Assembly (NCBI RefSeq): GCF_900497805.2
Contig: NW_020948983.1
Span: 20,871,202 to 20,935,201 of the forward strand
DNA length: 64,000 bases
Origin: Vombatus ursinus
Lineage: Eukaryota; Chordata; Mammalia; Diprotodontia; Vombatidae
Direction: 5' to 3'
The notes under the pieces are model-generated. The model saw nothing but the letters and a program-made list of their open reading frames with translations. It ran no database searches and was not told the DNA's origin. A program made the position numbers and the translations under genes. Of the stretch, positions 10,341 to 22,060 are shown one piece after another. Each line of letters starts with the position of its first letter. Within the stretch, counting starts at the first letter, position 1.

Positions 10341-13300
10341 TTTTTATGATGCAGATATGGTGCTGATACCTAAAGCAGGAAGTGCCAAAACAAAGAAAAT
10401 TATAGACCAATTTCCCTAATGAATATAGATGCAAAAATTTTAAAGAAAATGTTAGCAAAGAGATTACAACAACTTCTCTCAAGGATAATACACTTTGATC
10501 AGGTAGGATTTATACAAGGAATGCAGGGCTAGTTCATTATTAGGAAAACTATCATTGTAATTGACCATTCAAAACTAAAAGAAATCATATGATTATCTCA
10601 ATAGATGCATAAAAAGCATTTGACAAAATACAACACCCATTCCTATTCAAAACACTAGAGAGCATGGGAATAAATGGAGTCTTCCATAAAATGATAGCAT
10701 CTATCAAAAACCATCCCCAAGCATTATATGTAATGGGAAAAAGCTAGAAGCATTTCCAATAAGATCCGGGGTGAAACAAGAATGTCCATTATCACCACTG
10801 TTATTCAATATTGTGCTAGAAATGTTAGCTGTAGCAATTGGAGAAGAAAAAGAAATTGAAGGAATTAGAATAGGCAAAGAAGCAAAGCTATCACTCTTTG
10901 GAGATGATATGATGGTATATATATTTTTTATTAATTTATTTTGATTTATCAACAATCACTTCCATATGCTTTTGAGTTTAAAATTTTTCTCCCCTTTCCT
11001 CCCCACCACCCTCCCCAAGACAGCACACAATCTGATATAGGCTATACAAATACATTCCTATTAAACATATTTTCACATTGGTGATGTTATAAGTAAGAAT
11101 TAGAACCAATAGGAAGAACCACCAGAAAGAGGAAACAAAACTCAACAGAAGAGAAAAAAATAGCAAATATATGCTTCAATTTGCATTCAAATTCCATAGT
11201 TCTTTCTTTGGATGTGGATAGCATTTTCCATCATGAGGCCTTTGGAGATGTCTTAGATCCTGGTATTGCTGGTAAGGGTTAAGTTTATAAATATTAGTCA
11301 TCGTACAATGTGGCTGTTATTGTGTACAACGTTCTCTTGGTTCTGCTCACTTCACTCAGCATCAGACCATACAAGTCTTTCCAGGTTTTTCTGAAGTCAG
11401 CCTGTTCATCATTTCTTATAGCACAATAGTATTCCATTACATTCATATACCACAACTTGTTCAGCCATTCCCCAATTGATGGGCATCCTCTCAGTTTCCA
11501 ATTCTTTGCCACCACAAAAAGAGCTGCTATAAATATTTTTGTACATGTGGGTCCTTTTCCCTCTTGTATGATGTCTTTGGGATATAGCCCTAGAAGTGCT
11601 ATTGCTGGGTCAGAGGGTATGATGGTATATTTAGAGAATCCTAGAGAGTCAAGTAAAAATTACTTAAAATAATAAACAAATTATAAAATAATTTGGTTTT
11701 TAATTTATAATAATTTATAAAATAAATCCACACAAATCACCAGCATTTCTATGTATTATTAACAAAACCCAGCAGCAAGAGATAGAAAGAGAAATTCCAT
11801 TTAAAATTACTGCAGACAATATAAACTATTTGGGAGTCTACCTGCCAAAACAAATGCAGGAACTATATGAACACAATTACAAGACAATTTTCACACAAAT
11901 AAAGTCAGATCTAAATAATTGGAAAAATATCAGTTGCGTATGGGTAGGCCAAGCTAATATAAAAAAAAACTGCAATTTTACCTAATTAATTAACTTATTC
12001 AGTGCCATACTACCAAAAAATTATCTTATAGAGCTAGAAAAAAACAGTAACAAAATTCATCTGGAAGAACAAAAAGTCCAGAACATCAAGGGAACTAATG
12101 AAAAGAAAGCAAGGGAAGGCAGCCTCGCTGTACCAGATCTTAAATTGTATTATAAAGCAGCAATCATCAAAACTACTTGGTACTGGCTAAGAAATAGAGT
12201 GGTGGATCAGTGGAATAGGTTAGGTATGCAAGATACAACAGTCAATGACTATGCTAATCTACTATTTGATAAATCCAAAGACTCCAACTTCTGAGATAAG
12301 AAATCACTATTTATCAAAAACTGCTGAGAAAACTGGAAAAATGTATGGCAGAAACTGGGCATAGACCAACATCTTACACCTTATACCAAGATAAAGTCAA
12401 AATGGGTACATGATTTAGATATAAAGACTGATACTTGAAGCAACTAGAAGAGCAAGGAATAGTTTACCTTTCAGATCTATGGAGAAGGGAAGAATTTATG
12501 ACCAAAAAAGAGATAGTAAACATTAAGAAATGCAAAATGGTTAATTTTGATTACATTAAATTGAAAAGTTTTTGCACAAACAAAGCCAATGCATCCAAGA
12601 TAAGTAAGGAAGCAGAAAACTGGGAAAGAATTTTTGCAACCAGTGTCTCTGATAAAGGACTCATTTCTAAAATATTTAGAGAACTGAGTCAAATTTCTAA
12701 GAATACAAGTCATTCCCCAATTGATAAATGGTCAAAGGATGTGAACAGGCAGTTTTCAGAGGAAGAAACTAAAGCTATCTATAGTCATATGAAATCCTAG
12801 GTCTGTATCCAAAAGAGATCATAAAAATGGGAAAAGGACCCACAAATACAAAATATTTATAGCAGCTCTTTTTGTGGTGGCAAGGAATTGGAAATTGAGG
12901 GGATGCCCATCAATTGGGGAATGACTGAACAAGTTGTGGTATACGAATGTAATGGAATACTATTGTACTATAAGAAGTGATGAGCAGGAAGACTTCAAAA
13001 AAACCTGGAAAGACATGAACTGATGCGGAGTGACATGAGCAGAACCAGAACATTGTACAGTAGCAGCCACATTGTGGGATGACTGACTTTGATAGACTTG
13101 GCTCTTTATAGCAATGCAAAAATCTAAGACAACTCCAAAAGACTCATGATGGAAATTACTATCCATACCCAGAGAAAGAAATATGGAGTCTGAATGCAGA
13201 TGGAAGCATACTATTTGCTCTCCTTTTCCTTTATCACTTTGTTTTATTCCTTCACTCTCGTGGTTCCTCCCATTAGTTATAATTGTTCTTTACATCATGA

Positions 13301-13477
13301 CTAATGGGAAAATATGCTTAACATGAATGTTTAAGTAGAGTCTATATCAAATTGTATGCCATCTTGGGGTGAGGAAGAAGTGGGAGGGGGAGAAAATTTA
13401 AAACTCAAAATCTTATGGAAGTGAATGTTGAAAACTAAAAATAAATAAATTAATTATCAAAAAAAAATAAAAAAGAA
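10341..13477 (+). mobile_element. 5'-truncated L1 (ORF2 RT to poly(A)) inside L3/CR1
   Basis: It enters in the reverse-transcriptase domain of ORF2 ([12 protein letters not shown]), passes the active-site region (LFGDDMMVY, where many L1s have FADDM) and the conserved NPRESS stretch, and ends with a 3' UTR and A-rich tail. Perfect 15-bp duplications of GAAACTGGTTGAAGG sit at 10326-10340 and 13478-13492. ORF2 holds several stops and frameshifts, and another L1 has inserted at 10921-11617. It is not capable of mobilising itself. Confidence 0.9.
10921..11617 (-). mobile_element. 5'-truncated L1 nested inside the L1 at 10341-13477
   Basis: A reverse-orientation L1 3' end of about 697 bp. It is flanked by the 13-bp duplication TATGATGGTATAT (10908-10920 and 11618-11630). 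Removing it restores the host L1 reading frame from GDDMMVY to LENPRESS, so the junctions are exact. Confidence 0.92.
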
Positions 13478-13745
13478 GAAACTGGTTGAAGGGCCTGACT
13501 CAGAATAATAAGTAATGATTTGGTGCCCACTTGGAAGGATGTTTCCAATGAAATGCCCTAGGGATCCATACTTGGCCTGCTGTTATTATCAGAGACTTGG
13601 ATAAAGCACAGAGAACATGCTTACTAGATTCACTGATGACACAAATCTGGGAAGGTTAGATAGCAAACACGGTGGATAATAAAGTCAAGATCTAAAAAGA
13701 TCTTGATAAGCTACACCATTAGGCTAAATCTAATAAGACAATGTT

Positions 13746-14010
13746 TATTATTATTGTCAACAGTAACAGTTAGCATTTATATAGTGCTTGAAGGTTTGCA
13801 AAGTGGTTTATACACGTTAACTCACTTGATCCTCACAACTCTGAGAGCTAGGTATTATTGTTTATTCCCATTTTATAAATGAGGAAACTGAGACACACAG
13901 AGGCTAAATGACTTATCCTGGGTCACACGGCTAGTAAGTGTTTGAGGCCAGATTTAAACTCAGGTCTTCCTGACTCTTTGTTCATCATACTATCCGCTAG
14001 TGTTGCTTCT
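13746..14010 (-). repeat. MIR3-like SINE
   Basis: GTTAGCATTTATATAGTGCT, ATGAGGAAACTGAGACACAC, GGGTCACACGGCTAGTAAGT and CTCAGGTCTTCCTGACTC occur in reverse MIR3 order. Confidence 0.8.
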
Positions 14011-14171
14011 CCTGGTAATAAGTGATATCATTTAATAGAGATAAATTTAAAGTCTGATATTTGGGTTCAGAAGTCAATTTCACAAATACAAGCTAGGGGA
14101 AGCCTGGTTAGATAATTTGAAAAAAAAAAGTCTGGTGGATTTAGTGCATTACCAATTAAACATGAGCTAAT

Positions 14172-14419
14172 AGCGGTGTTCAGCTGTGACCAACTCTTCC
14201 TAATCCCATTTGGAGTTTTCTTGGCAAAGATACTGGAGTGGTTTGCTATTTCCTTCTCTAGCTCATTTTCCATATGAGGAAACTGAGGCAAACAGGATTA
14301 AGTGACTTTCCCAGGGTCACACAGCTAGTAAGTATTTGAGGATAGATTTGAACTCGGAAATATGAATCTTTTTGGTTCCAGGCCCGACACTCTATCCACT
14401 GTGCCACCTGGCTGCCTCT
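14172..14419 (-). mobile_element. Long-form marsupial tRNA-SINE
   Basis: The reverse complement contains the long tail unit (TTGGAGTTTTCTTGGCAAAG, ACTGGAGTGGTTTGCTATTT) and the head GTGCCACCTGGCTGCC. It is nearly full length. Confidence 0.85.
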
Positions 14420-14539
14420 TAGGGGATGTGCAAAGAGACACAATAAGTGGCTTCTAGGGATAGGGAGGGGTACTAGTCCCATTGTATACCCCTGGAGTGT
14501 TATGTTCATATAGGAGGAGCTTGATACATATTGATGATA

Positions 14540-15147
14540 TACTCAGCTCCTACTAGTCTATCAAGAGGCTCTATGGGTTCAGGACATATGAATTGTAAAC
14601 TGTATTTTGGTCTGGGATTCCTGACCTGGCTATTCCACTGAGGATTTCAGCCTGGTCTGGAGTCTAGAACTGAGCCTCTGTTCTGCTCAGGAACTGTTTG
14701 TTTCTGAATTTGTTCCTCTCTCAGTTTGTAGCCACTATGACTATGACCACTCCTAGGTGTAGGGCCCTTCCTTAGTCTACCTTGGATTGTGACCCAAAAT
14801 TGGGTAGTGGACAACAGAGGTGGCAGGTGACCCCTGCTGCTGTACCTGCCCTAGTTCAGTGATTCTCTAGATCTCTTCCTGTCCCAGCCGTTCCTTCCTG
14901 GGTGCCCATTCTCAGCTCTCTTTTAGTCCTTGGGCATTGGGACATTCCATGGATGGCGTGTTCCTGGCCAGAGTCCATCAAACCTCTGCAAACCTCTGTC
15001 TGTCTCCAGAAACTGACTTGGGCTGGAAATATTTCTCACTTTCATTTTTTTCTTGGATTTCCCAATTAAAATTAGGTCTGGTACATCTTTTAGAGTTTTG
15101 TGGAAGGGGTTTAGTTCTGCTTCTTTGCCATCTTGTCTCCACTCATA
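14540..15147 (-). mobile_element. L1 5'-UTR fragment
   Basis: Its right end GCCATCTTGTCTCC is the reverse of an L1 start (GGAGACAAGATGGC). The interior GACTTGGGCTGGAAATATTT parallels the L1 5' UTR seen at 40180-40369. No ORF1 follows on the left, so only the leader is present. Confidence 0.6.
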
Positions 15148-15156
15148 CATATCTGT

Positions 15157-15285
15157 TTTCCATCAATCAACACTTATTTTGTACCTACTATGTGCCAGGC
15201 ACTATGCCAGAAATTGGTTGTGCAGAAATAAGAATAAAACAAATCCCTTCCTTCAAGAAACTTATATTCTACATTCAATGTGTCA
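15157..15285 (-). repeat. L2 3'-end fragment
   Basis: TTTTGTACCTACTATGTGCC and AGGCACTATGCCAGAAATTG, then CTTCAAGAAACTTATATTCT, match L2 in reverse. Confidence 0.6.
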
Positions 15286-15413
15286 CCTACAGATGTGTAA
15301 ATGAGATTTGTTTTCAGTTTGAAAAGGTTTTTTTCACCCTTTCTTATTTCCTTTTTGTGTGTTCTTTTATTCTTTATATTCATATATTATTCATATTCAC
15401 ATGTGATTACAAG

Positions 15414-15766
15414 TACAGTTATCCCTTCCATACCACATGGGTTAGGGATGCAGTGCCCCCACCATCTAGAAAATCTGAATAAAAGTTTTTAGCCCTCGCA
15501 TCATACCAGAGAAGAAGCCTGAATTTTTTATTTTTCTTTTATGGGGTGTTTACAGTACTTTATTGTAAAATTTGGGTTAAGTATTTGGTCATAGGCTATA
15601 TGTAGGTCAATGATAAATAAAAACACCTTTTCTGTGTCATCTGCTGGCCTTTGAGTGTCTTCAGCTTCTGCAAAACTCCCCTCAAATCCCCATTTAATTT
15701 CTTATGGTGACCCGCAATATATCAAAACTTCAAAAGGAAAGTTATGATGTAGAAGGGATAACTGTA
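15414..15766. mobile_element. Tigger-like (pogo group) MITE
   Basis: The ends TACAGTTATCCCTTC (15414-15428) and GAAGGGATAACTGTA (15752-15766) are perfect inverted complements. They fit a TA target duplication next to CAGT-starting terminal inverted repeats, as in Tigger elements. The 350-bp interior is A/T-rich and has no transposase frame. Confidence 0.75.
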
Positions 15767-15837
15767 TGTGGTATGTTGGGGGAAAGGAAAGATAGAGATG
15801 ATGGAATAAAAAATAACAATCCCTAAGTAGATCAAAT

Positions 15838-15956
15838 TTTTTTTTTGAAGCAATTAGGGTTAAGTGATTTGCCCAGGGTCACACAGTGTCTGAGGCTGGA
15901 TTTAAACTCAGGTCCTCCTGACTCCAGGGGGAGTCACTACATCACCTAGCTGTCTC
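15838..15956 (-). mobile_element. WSINE1-like marsupial SINE, short copy
   Basis: The T-run is followed by AATTAGGGTTAAGTGATTTG and CCCAGGGTCACACAGTGTCT, and by CATCACCTAGCTGTCTC at the head end. Confidence 0.8.
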
Positions 15957-15998
15957 TGAGTAGGTCAGATTTGAAGTAGGAGAATAGAGTGGGGGGTT

Positions 15999-18397
15999 TT
16001 TAAAATAGTATTTTATTTTTTCTAATTACATGTAAAGATGGCTTTCAACATTCTTTTTTATAACATCTTGAGTTCCAAATTTTTTCTCCTTTCCTCTCTT
16101 CCCTCCCTCCTCTCCAAGACAGCAAGCAATCTCATATAGGTTATACATGTGCAATCATGTAAACATATTTCCACATTAGTCATATTGTGAAAGAAGAAAC
16201 AGAACAAAAGAGAAAAGTCATGAAAAAAAGTGAAAATAGTATGCTTTGATCTGTATTCAGACTCCATAGTTCTTTCTCTGGATATAGATAGCATTTTTCA
16301 TCATGAATCTTTTGGAATTATCTTGGATCATTGTATTGGGGAGAAGAGCTAAGCCCATCCAATGTTGGTCATTGCACAATGTTGCTGTTACTGTATCCAC
16401 TGTTCTCCTAGTTCTGTTCACTTCACTCAGCATCAGACCATACAAGTCTTTCCAGGTTTTTCTGAAATCTGCCTGCTCATCCTTTCTTACAGCATAATAG
16501 TATTCCATTGTATTCATATATCACAACTTATTCAGCCATTCCCCAATTGATGGGCATCCCCTCAATTTCCAATTCTTTGCCACCACATAAAGAGCTGCTA
16601 TAAATATTTTTATACATGTAGGTCCTTTCCCCCTTTTTATGATATCTTTGGGATACAGACATAGTAGTGGTATTGCTGGATCAAAGGGTACACACAGTTT
16701 GATTGCCCTTTGGGCATAGTTCCAAATTGTTCTCCAAAATGGTTGGATCAATTCACAACTCCACCAACACTTCATTAGTGTCCCAATTTTCCCACATTTA
16801 CAACATTTATCATTTTCCTTTTCTGTCATATTAGCCAAACTGATAGGTGTGATATGGTACCTCAGAGTCCTTTTAATTTGTATTTCTCTAATCAATAGTG
16901 ATTTAGAGCATTTTTTTATATAACTACAGATAACTTAAATTTTTTTCATCTGAAAACTGACTGTTTATATCCTTTGACCATTCATCAATTGGGGAATGAC
17001 TTGTATTCTTATAAATTTGACTCAGTTCTCTATATATTTGAGAAATGAGGCCTTTATCAGAAGCTCTATAAAAATTGTTTCCCATCTTTCTGTTTTCCTT
17101 CTAATCTTGGTTGCATTGGTTTTGTTTGTGCAAAACTTTAATGTAATCAAAATTCTCCATTTTGCATTTCATAATGTTCTTTAACTCTTGTTTGGTCAAA
17201 AATTCTTCCCTTCTTCATAGATCTAACAGGTCAACCATTCCTTGCTGTCCTAATTTGCTTATGGTATCACCCTTTATGTCTAAATCATGTACCCATTTTC
17301 ACCTTATCTTGATGTTATCATGTGAGATGTTGTTCTATGCTTAGTTTCTGCCACACTATTTTCCAGTTTTCCCAGAAGTTTTTATCAAATACTGAATTCT
17401 TACCCCAGAAGCTGGAGTCTTTGGGTTTATCAAACAGCAGATTACTGTAGTTATTTATTACAGTGTCTTGTCTACGTAATCTATTCCATTGATTTACCAT
17501 TCTATTTCTTAGCCAGTACCAAATTGTTTTGATGATTGCTGCTTTATAATGTAGTTTTAGATCTGATATGGCCAGGCCACCTTCCTTTGCATTTTTTATC
17601 ATTAATTCCCTTGATATTCTTGATCTTTTGTTCTTCCAGATGAAATTTATTATTTTTTTCTAGCTCTATAAGATTTTTTTAGGTAGTTTGGTTGGTATGG
17701 AATTGAATAAGTAAATTAATTTAGATAGAATTGTCATTTTTATTATAATAGCTCAGCCTACCCATGAGCAACTGATATTTTTCCAATTATTTAGATCTGA
17801 CTTTATTTGTGTGATAAGTGTTTTGCAATTGTGTTCATATAGTTCCTGGGTTTGTCTTGGCAAGTAGACTCCCAAATATTTTATGTTGTCTACAGTTATT
17901 TTAAATGGAATTTCTCTTTCTATCTCTTGCTGCTGGGCTTTGTTGGTAATATAATAGAAATGCTGATGATTCATGTGGGTTTATTTTATATCTTGCAACT
18001 TGGCTAAAATTGTTAATTATTTCAAGTAGTTTTTTAGTTGATTCTCTAGGATTATCTAAATATACTATCATATCATCTACAAAGAGTGATAGCTTTGTTT
18101 CCTCATTACCTATTCTAATTTCTTCAATTTCTTTTTCTTCTCTTATTGTTAAAGCTAACATTTCTAGTACAAAATTGAATAACAGAGGGGATAACAGGCA
18201 TCTTTGTTTCACCCCTTATTGTGCTGGTAAGGCTTCTAGCTTATCCCCATTACAGATAATGCTTGCTGATGGTTTTAGATACACTTATCTAAATTTAGAT
18301 ACACTTTAGATACGCTTATCATTTTAAGGAAAGCTCCATTTATTCTGATGCTCTCCAGTGTTTTTAATAGGAATGGGTGCTGTATTTTGCGAAAAAG
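15999..18397 (-). mobile_element. 5'-truncated L1, 3' UTR and ORF2 C-terminal half
   Basis: The 3' UTR (about 15999-16260) leads into ORF2 in reverse. Translated pieces are typical of L1 ORF2: KNAKEGGLAISDLKLHYKAA, and [20 protein letters not shown] with an FVDDM active site. The 5' break falls just past AFDKIQHPF. Several frameshifts break ORF2. I found no convincing target-site duplication. Confidence 0.88.
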
Positions 18398-18399
18398 TT

Positions 18400-18545
18400 T
18401 TTCAGGATATAGGTTTAAATCCTGCCTTTTCCACTTTTGCTATCTGCCTGTGTGATCTTGAGTAAGTCACAACCGTCTAGTTCTCTGTTTCCTCATCTGT
18501 AAAAGGAACAACTAAGGGTCTTTCCAACTCTAAATCTAAGATGTA
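18400..18545 (+). repeat. MIR-type SINE
   Basis: GGTTTAAATCCTGCCTTTTC, CTGTTTCCTCATCTGTAAAA and CTTTCCAACTCTAAATCTAA are in MIR order. Confidence 0.65.
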
Positions 18546-18549
18546 AGCT

Positions 18550-18660
18550 CCTTTTTTCTTCTTTGTCTCTCTAATGCCTAGATACCAATGCTCTGCATGT
18601 AGTAGGCATTGAACAAATATTTGGTTGAATTTCTTTGATCTGACTAACCTCATCGTCTGC
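18550..18660 (+). repeat. L2 3' end
   Basis: AAGCTCCTTTTTTC, then GCATGTAGTAGGCATTGAAC and AAATATTTGGTTGAAT match the L2 terminus. Confidence 0.55.
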
Positions 18661-19254
18661 TTTCCTTGTTTGTGTTTCCCGGTTAAAAAGCACTACTGGA
18701 GAACATTACAGAATTTAGTCTCCTACAAATTCATACCATCTAATTTCACCTGGGCACTTAACTGCTGCTTCACTGTCCTATTATTCAACCCTTAATGACT
18801 CCCCAGCACATTCTCTAGGATGGATAGTGATTCCAAACCTTCTCAGCCCTCCTCAAGCTGCTTCTCCTTCACTCTCGATTTGCTTTACTGAGAAATTTGA
18901 GGCCTTGGAGCAGTCTCTTAGGCCCTATTCACCTCAGCACATGTCCATCTCTTCATCTATCCTCTCCTCCTGTCTCAGAGGAAATGTCTCCCAGTATTTC
19001 CAAGACTGACCCTTCTACTCGTGTCTACCCTACTGAAGATCTTTCCAAGTTCGACAGTGACCAGCCAAATCCAATGGCTTTCTTTAATCCTCACTCCTCC
19101 AAACTGCCGCATTTGGCACTGCAGAATACTGATTCTTGAAACTTTCTCCTTGGCTTACATACCACTACATTTTTGGGGTTATTCTCCTATCCTTTTGTCT
19201 CATTTCTGGCTAGTTTCTGTTCTGCTCCCTTCCTCTACTCTCTCCCCAATAACA
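18661..19254. other. Unassigned sequence, possibly an ancient repeat
   Basis: C/T-rich sequence with several overlapping ORFs of 60-110 codons. Some phrases (GGAAATGTCTCCCAGTATTT, CTCCAAACTGCCGCATTTGG) feel like an old interspersed repeat, but I cannot name the family. No protein domain seen. Confidence 0.35.
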
Positions 19255-19500
19255 ATATTAGCTAATATTTATATAACACCTACTGTGTGCTGGGCACTGT
19301 GCTGTTTTACAAATATTATCTCTTTTTATCCTCACAATAACTCTGAGAGATAGGTGCTATTATTATCCCCATCAAAATGGGAGAAATGAGAAATGAGATG
19401 AGGAAACTGAGGTTAAGTGACTTCTCTAGGCTAACACAGTCAGCAGAGAGATCAAATTCAAACTCAGGACTTCCTGACTCTTAAGTTCAACTCTCTAATG
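19255..19500 (-). repeat. MIR-type SINE
   Basis: GCTAATATTTATATAACACC, ATCCTCACAATAACTCTGAG, GAGGAAACTGAGGTTAAGTG and CAGGACTTCCTGACTC occur in reverse MIR order. Confidence 0.75.
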
Positions 19501-19605
19501 AAGATTTAAGTGCTTTATTAACCTTAAAGCACTTTCAGCTATTAATTTCATCAATGACCCCCAGATATGTCTTCAACCTTCACCTTTCTCTCAAATTCTA
19601 GTCCT

Positions 19606-19733
19606 ACTTTTTTGGGGGGGAGGGGGGGAAGGCAATTAGGGTTAAGCCCAGGGTCACCCAGCTAAATTTGAACTCAAGTCCTCCTGACTCTAGGACCTGT
19701 GCTCTGTCCACTGTCCCACCTAGCTGACCCTAG
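19606..19733 (-). mobile_element. WSINE1-like marsupial SINE
   Basis: A G-run is followed by GCAATTAGGGTTAAGCCCAG, then AAGTCCTCCTGACTCTAGGA and CCCACCTAGCTGACC. There is a small internal deletion. Confidence 0.8.
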
Positions 19734-19734
19734 T

Positions 19735-20270
19735 CCTACTTCCTAATTCCCTGCATCACCTTGACCACTACGACCTCCATTTACACCCTGCACAGAAATA
19801 TCCCAGGTTCCTGAACCCAAGAGTCCCTGGGAATAGTAGTGCCCTCCCATCCAGATTCCCAGCTCTGCTTCCAGGCTGGGTCCTATAGCCAGGGGAGCAA
19901 TCCCAGGGGATAAGACACTCTTCCTCACCACTACCAGCTCCTCAGACCAACTACCACCAGTAGGTGGGAAGCCTTGGCCATAGCAGCAGCTCTCCAGACC
20001 ACTGTTCTTGCTTACACATTAGGCCTGGAAAACATTATTGTTTCTGGGAAGCAATTTTGTTTGAGATATGACCTGGCAAATGCTTCTGAGGAACCTCTGC
20101 CTCCCTAGCAGCCAAAGCTATGGAAGAGCCAGAAAAGACAATTCTCTATTCCAAAGTCTTTGGTGCTATCATATGGTTCAACATCAGAACAGATAGGTTT
20201 TATCACTGGAAATTACAGTAAAGAAGATGCATTACCATGTAATTTGCCACAGTACCCTAAGAACCACTGG
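19735..20270. other. Unassigned intergenic sequence
   Basis: No gene and no repeat recognised. Moderately G+C-rich compared with its surroundings. Confidence 0.35.
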
Positions 20271-20271
20271 G

Positions 20272-21080
20272 CCTTTCTATCTGTGAGCTCTTTGAGAGCC
20301 GGGACTGTTTTCTTTGTGCTTAGAAAAGTGCTTTGAACACTGTAAGTGCTTAATAAATGCTCATTCATTCATTCTTGGACTCTTGTAATAGCTTTTTAAC
20401 TGGTCTTCTTTGTTTCTAGCCTTTTTCTATTCTAACCTATCCTGCAAACTATCACCAGATTACTCTTCCTAAAGCACTGTTTTGGAGTCTTTTGGGGGAG
20501 AGGTTAGGTTTTTAAAAAATTTTATTTAGTAATAAAAGGGGTTAAAATGTCTAATAATATTACAGAATATTTACCACTACAGAATTTTAAGTCACAGTTT
20601 CTAGAATTTAAGTTACTTTCTTGCTCATATATCTATGCTCCTTTTCAAAAATCCTCAATAGCTTTCCCTTGCCTACAGGATAAAGTCCAAACTACATCAC
20701 CTGGCAGGCTTTCCATAGTCTGTTCCCAACTCCCCTTCCTAAATATTCATTGCACCACTCCCAACTTGAGAACCATATTCCTGCCAAATTCTACCACCAG
20801 TTGTCTCCTTGAGCTCACCTTCTACTTTCCTGACTCTCTTTTCTCATTCTGTTTATTCCTTCACCTGGAAGGTCTTCACATCTACCCTCCCCCTTTCTAT
20901 TTGAAGAAATTTTACCCACCCTTCAAGGCCCAACTCAAATGCCAACTTCCTATATTAAGTCTTCCCTGATTCTCCCAGCCAGAAATCACCTCTCCCTCCT
21001 CTGAACTTCTACAGACTTTTATTTGTATCATTTATATGACATTGTCCTGTATTATATTTATTTGTATACACATCTTTCTT
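20272..21080 (+). repeat. L2 LINE remnants
   Basis: A 3' tail (TGTGAGCTCTTTGAGAGCCG to TTAATAAATGCTCATTCATT) is followed by a second, longer L2 copy. This has TTGCCTACAGGATAAAGTCC, TCAAGGCCCAACTCAAATGC and TAAGTCTTCCCTGATTCTCC. Confidence 0.7.
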
Positions 21081-21089
21081 TCTCTTTGA

Positions 21090-21312
21090 AAGGCAGCCTA
21101 GTGTAGCAGCAAAAGTGTTAGCTGTTAAGTTTAGGAGATCTGGGTTCAAATGCTGCTGAGACACTTTAACAACTGTGTGGCCATAAGCAAGCCACTTAAC
21201 TTCTGGGAACCTCAGTCTCCTTGTCTGTAAAATGGGGATAATAATATACTACCTATCTTACAGGATTTCTGTGAAAAAAGTGATTTTGTGAACCTCATAG
21301 CATTATAGAAAC
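21090..21312 (+). repeat. MIR-type SINE
   Basis: GCAGCCTAGTGTAGCAGC, GATCTGGGTTCAAATGCTGC, GTCTCCTTGTCTGTAAAATG and TCTTACAGGATTTCTGTG are in MIR order. Confidence 0.7.
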
Positions 21313-21429
21313 ATGACTTATTTTTCAAATCTGGCTCGAGAACTTCTTGAGAGCTTTGTATCTTGCATTTCTGTTTCTCTCCACCTCCCACCCTCCTAGT
21401 TGTACGTATAGTATATATTCAATAAGTGT

Positions 21430-21465
21430 TGGACGGATGGATGGATGGATAGATGAATGAATGAA
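21430..21465. repeat. (GGAT)n/(GAAT)n microsatellite
   Basis: GGACGGATGGATGGATGG runs into ATGAATGAATGAA. Confidence 0.8.
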
Positions 21466-22060
21466 GTGGGTTTCTGGAGGTGAGATAGCTCCTTCCTGGC
21501 TCATTGGGTAGATGTCTAGGTTCATTCATTCCACAATTATTTCAAGAAATACTAGGTTTTCAGGGGAGATACTCTGTACAAGACTTCAGACCCTTCTTTC
21601 AAGAGCTTTTGGCACAGTTGGGAGTGACAAACTAGCTAAGTAACAAGGCAGGACAATATCAGACTAATTAATAGCCCAGCTGGGTTAAATAGGAGGCAGT
21701 CTGAACCAGATCTCAAGTGGAGAAAAGGGCACAGCCTTAGGGTCTAAATCTGTTCCTGGCTAGCTGGGGGAGTGGGGGTGGTGGTGGTGGTACAGAATGG
21801 GGCAAGAGTAAGCATAGGGAAATGAGCTGAGGAAGGGTGAAGTGGAGTGATAGTGAAAGGAGGAAAGGGGTGTATGTGTGTGTGGGGGGGTGTGATCTAG
21901 CACTCCACTCCAGGATCTGTCTCCCTGGGTTTGTTGCGGAGAGGAGCACCCCCCCCCCCGCCCCCTTCCCGCTCCGCAGCAGCTCGGGTCTTTTTTACGC
22001 GGGGCCCAGGCTGGGGCCGGGAAGGGGAGGGACAGCGGCAGGTGACGGGAGCCCACGGGT

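Larger units (their letters stand above)
9235..13745 (+). repeat. L3/CR1 LINE ORF2 remnant, split by two L1 insertions
   Basis: Three pieces (about 9235-9930, 10226-10340 and 13493-13745) join in order into a CR1/L3 reverse-transcriptase region. The left part has AACAGGTCATGCCAGACTAA and the right part GATCCATACTTGGCCTG, then CACTGATGACACAAATCTGG, the stretch that codes for the FADDT-type active-site region in CR1. It carries many stops and is non-functional. Confidence 0.7.

Noticed and set aside
12435-12800. 121-codon ORF on the + strand
   Set aside because: It is the C-terminal part of L1 ORF2, not a host gene.
14937-15482. 181-codon ORF on the + strand
   Set aside because: It covers an L1 leader in reverse, an L2 fragment and part of a Tigger-like element; no protein family.
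1-21900. 3' end of the upstream neighbour expected from human synteny (ZNF592)
   Set aside because: No zinc-finger coding or recognisable 3' exon seen; it probably lies left of the window.
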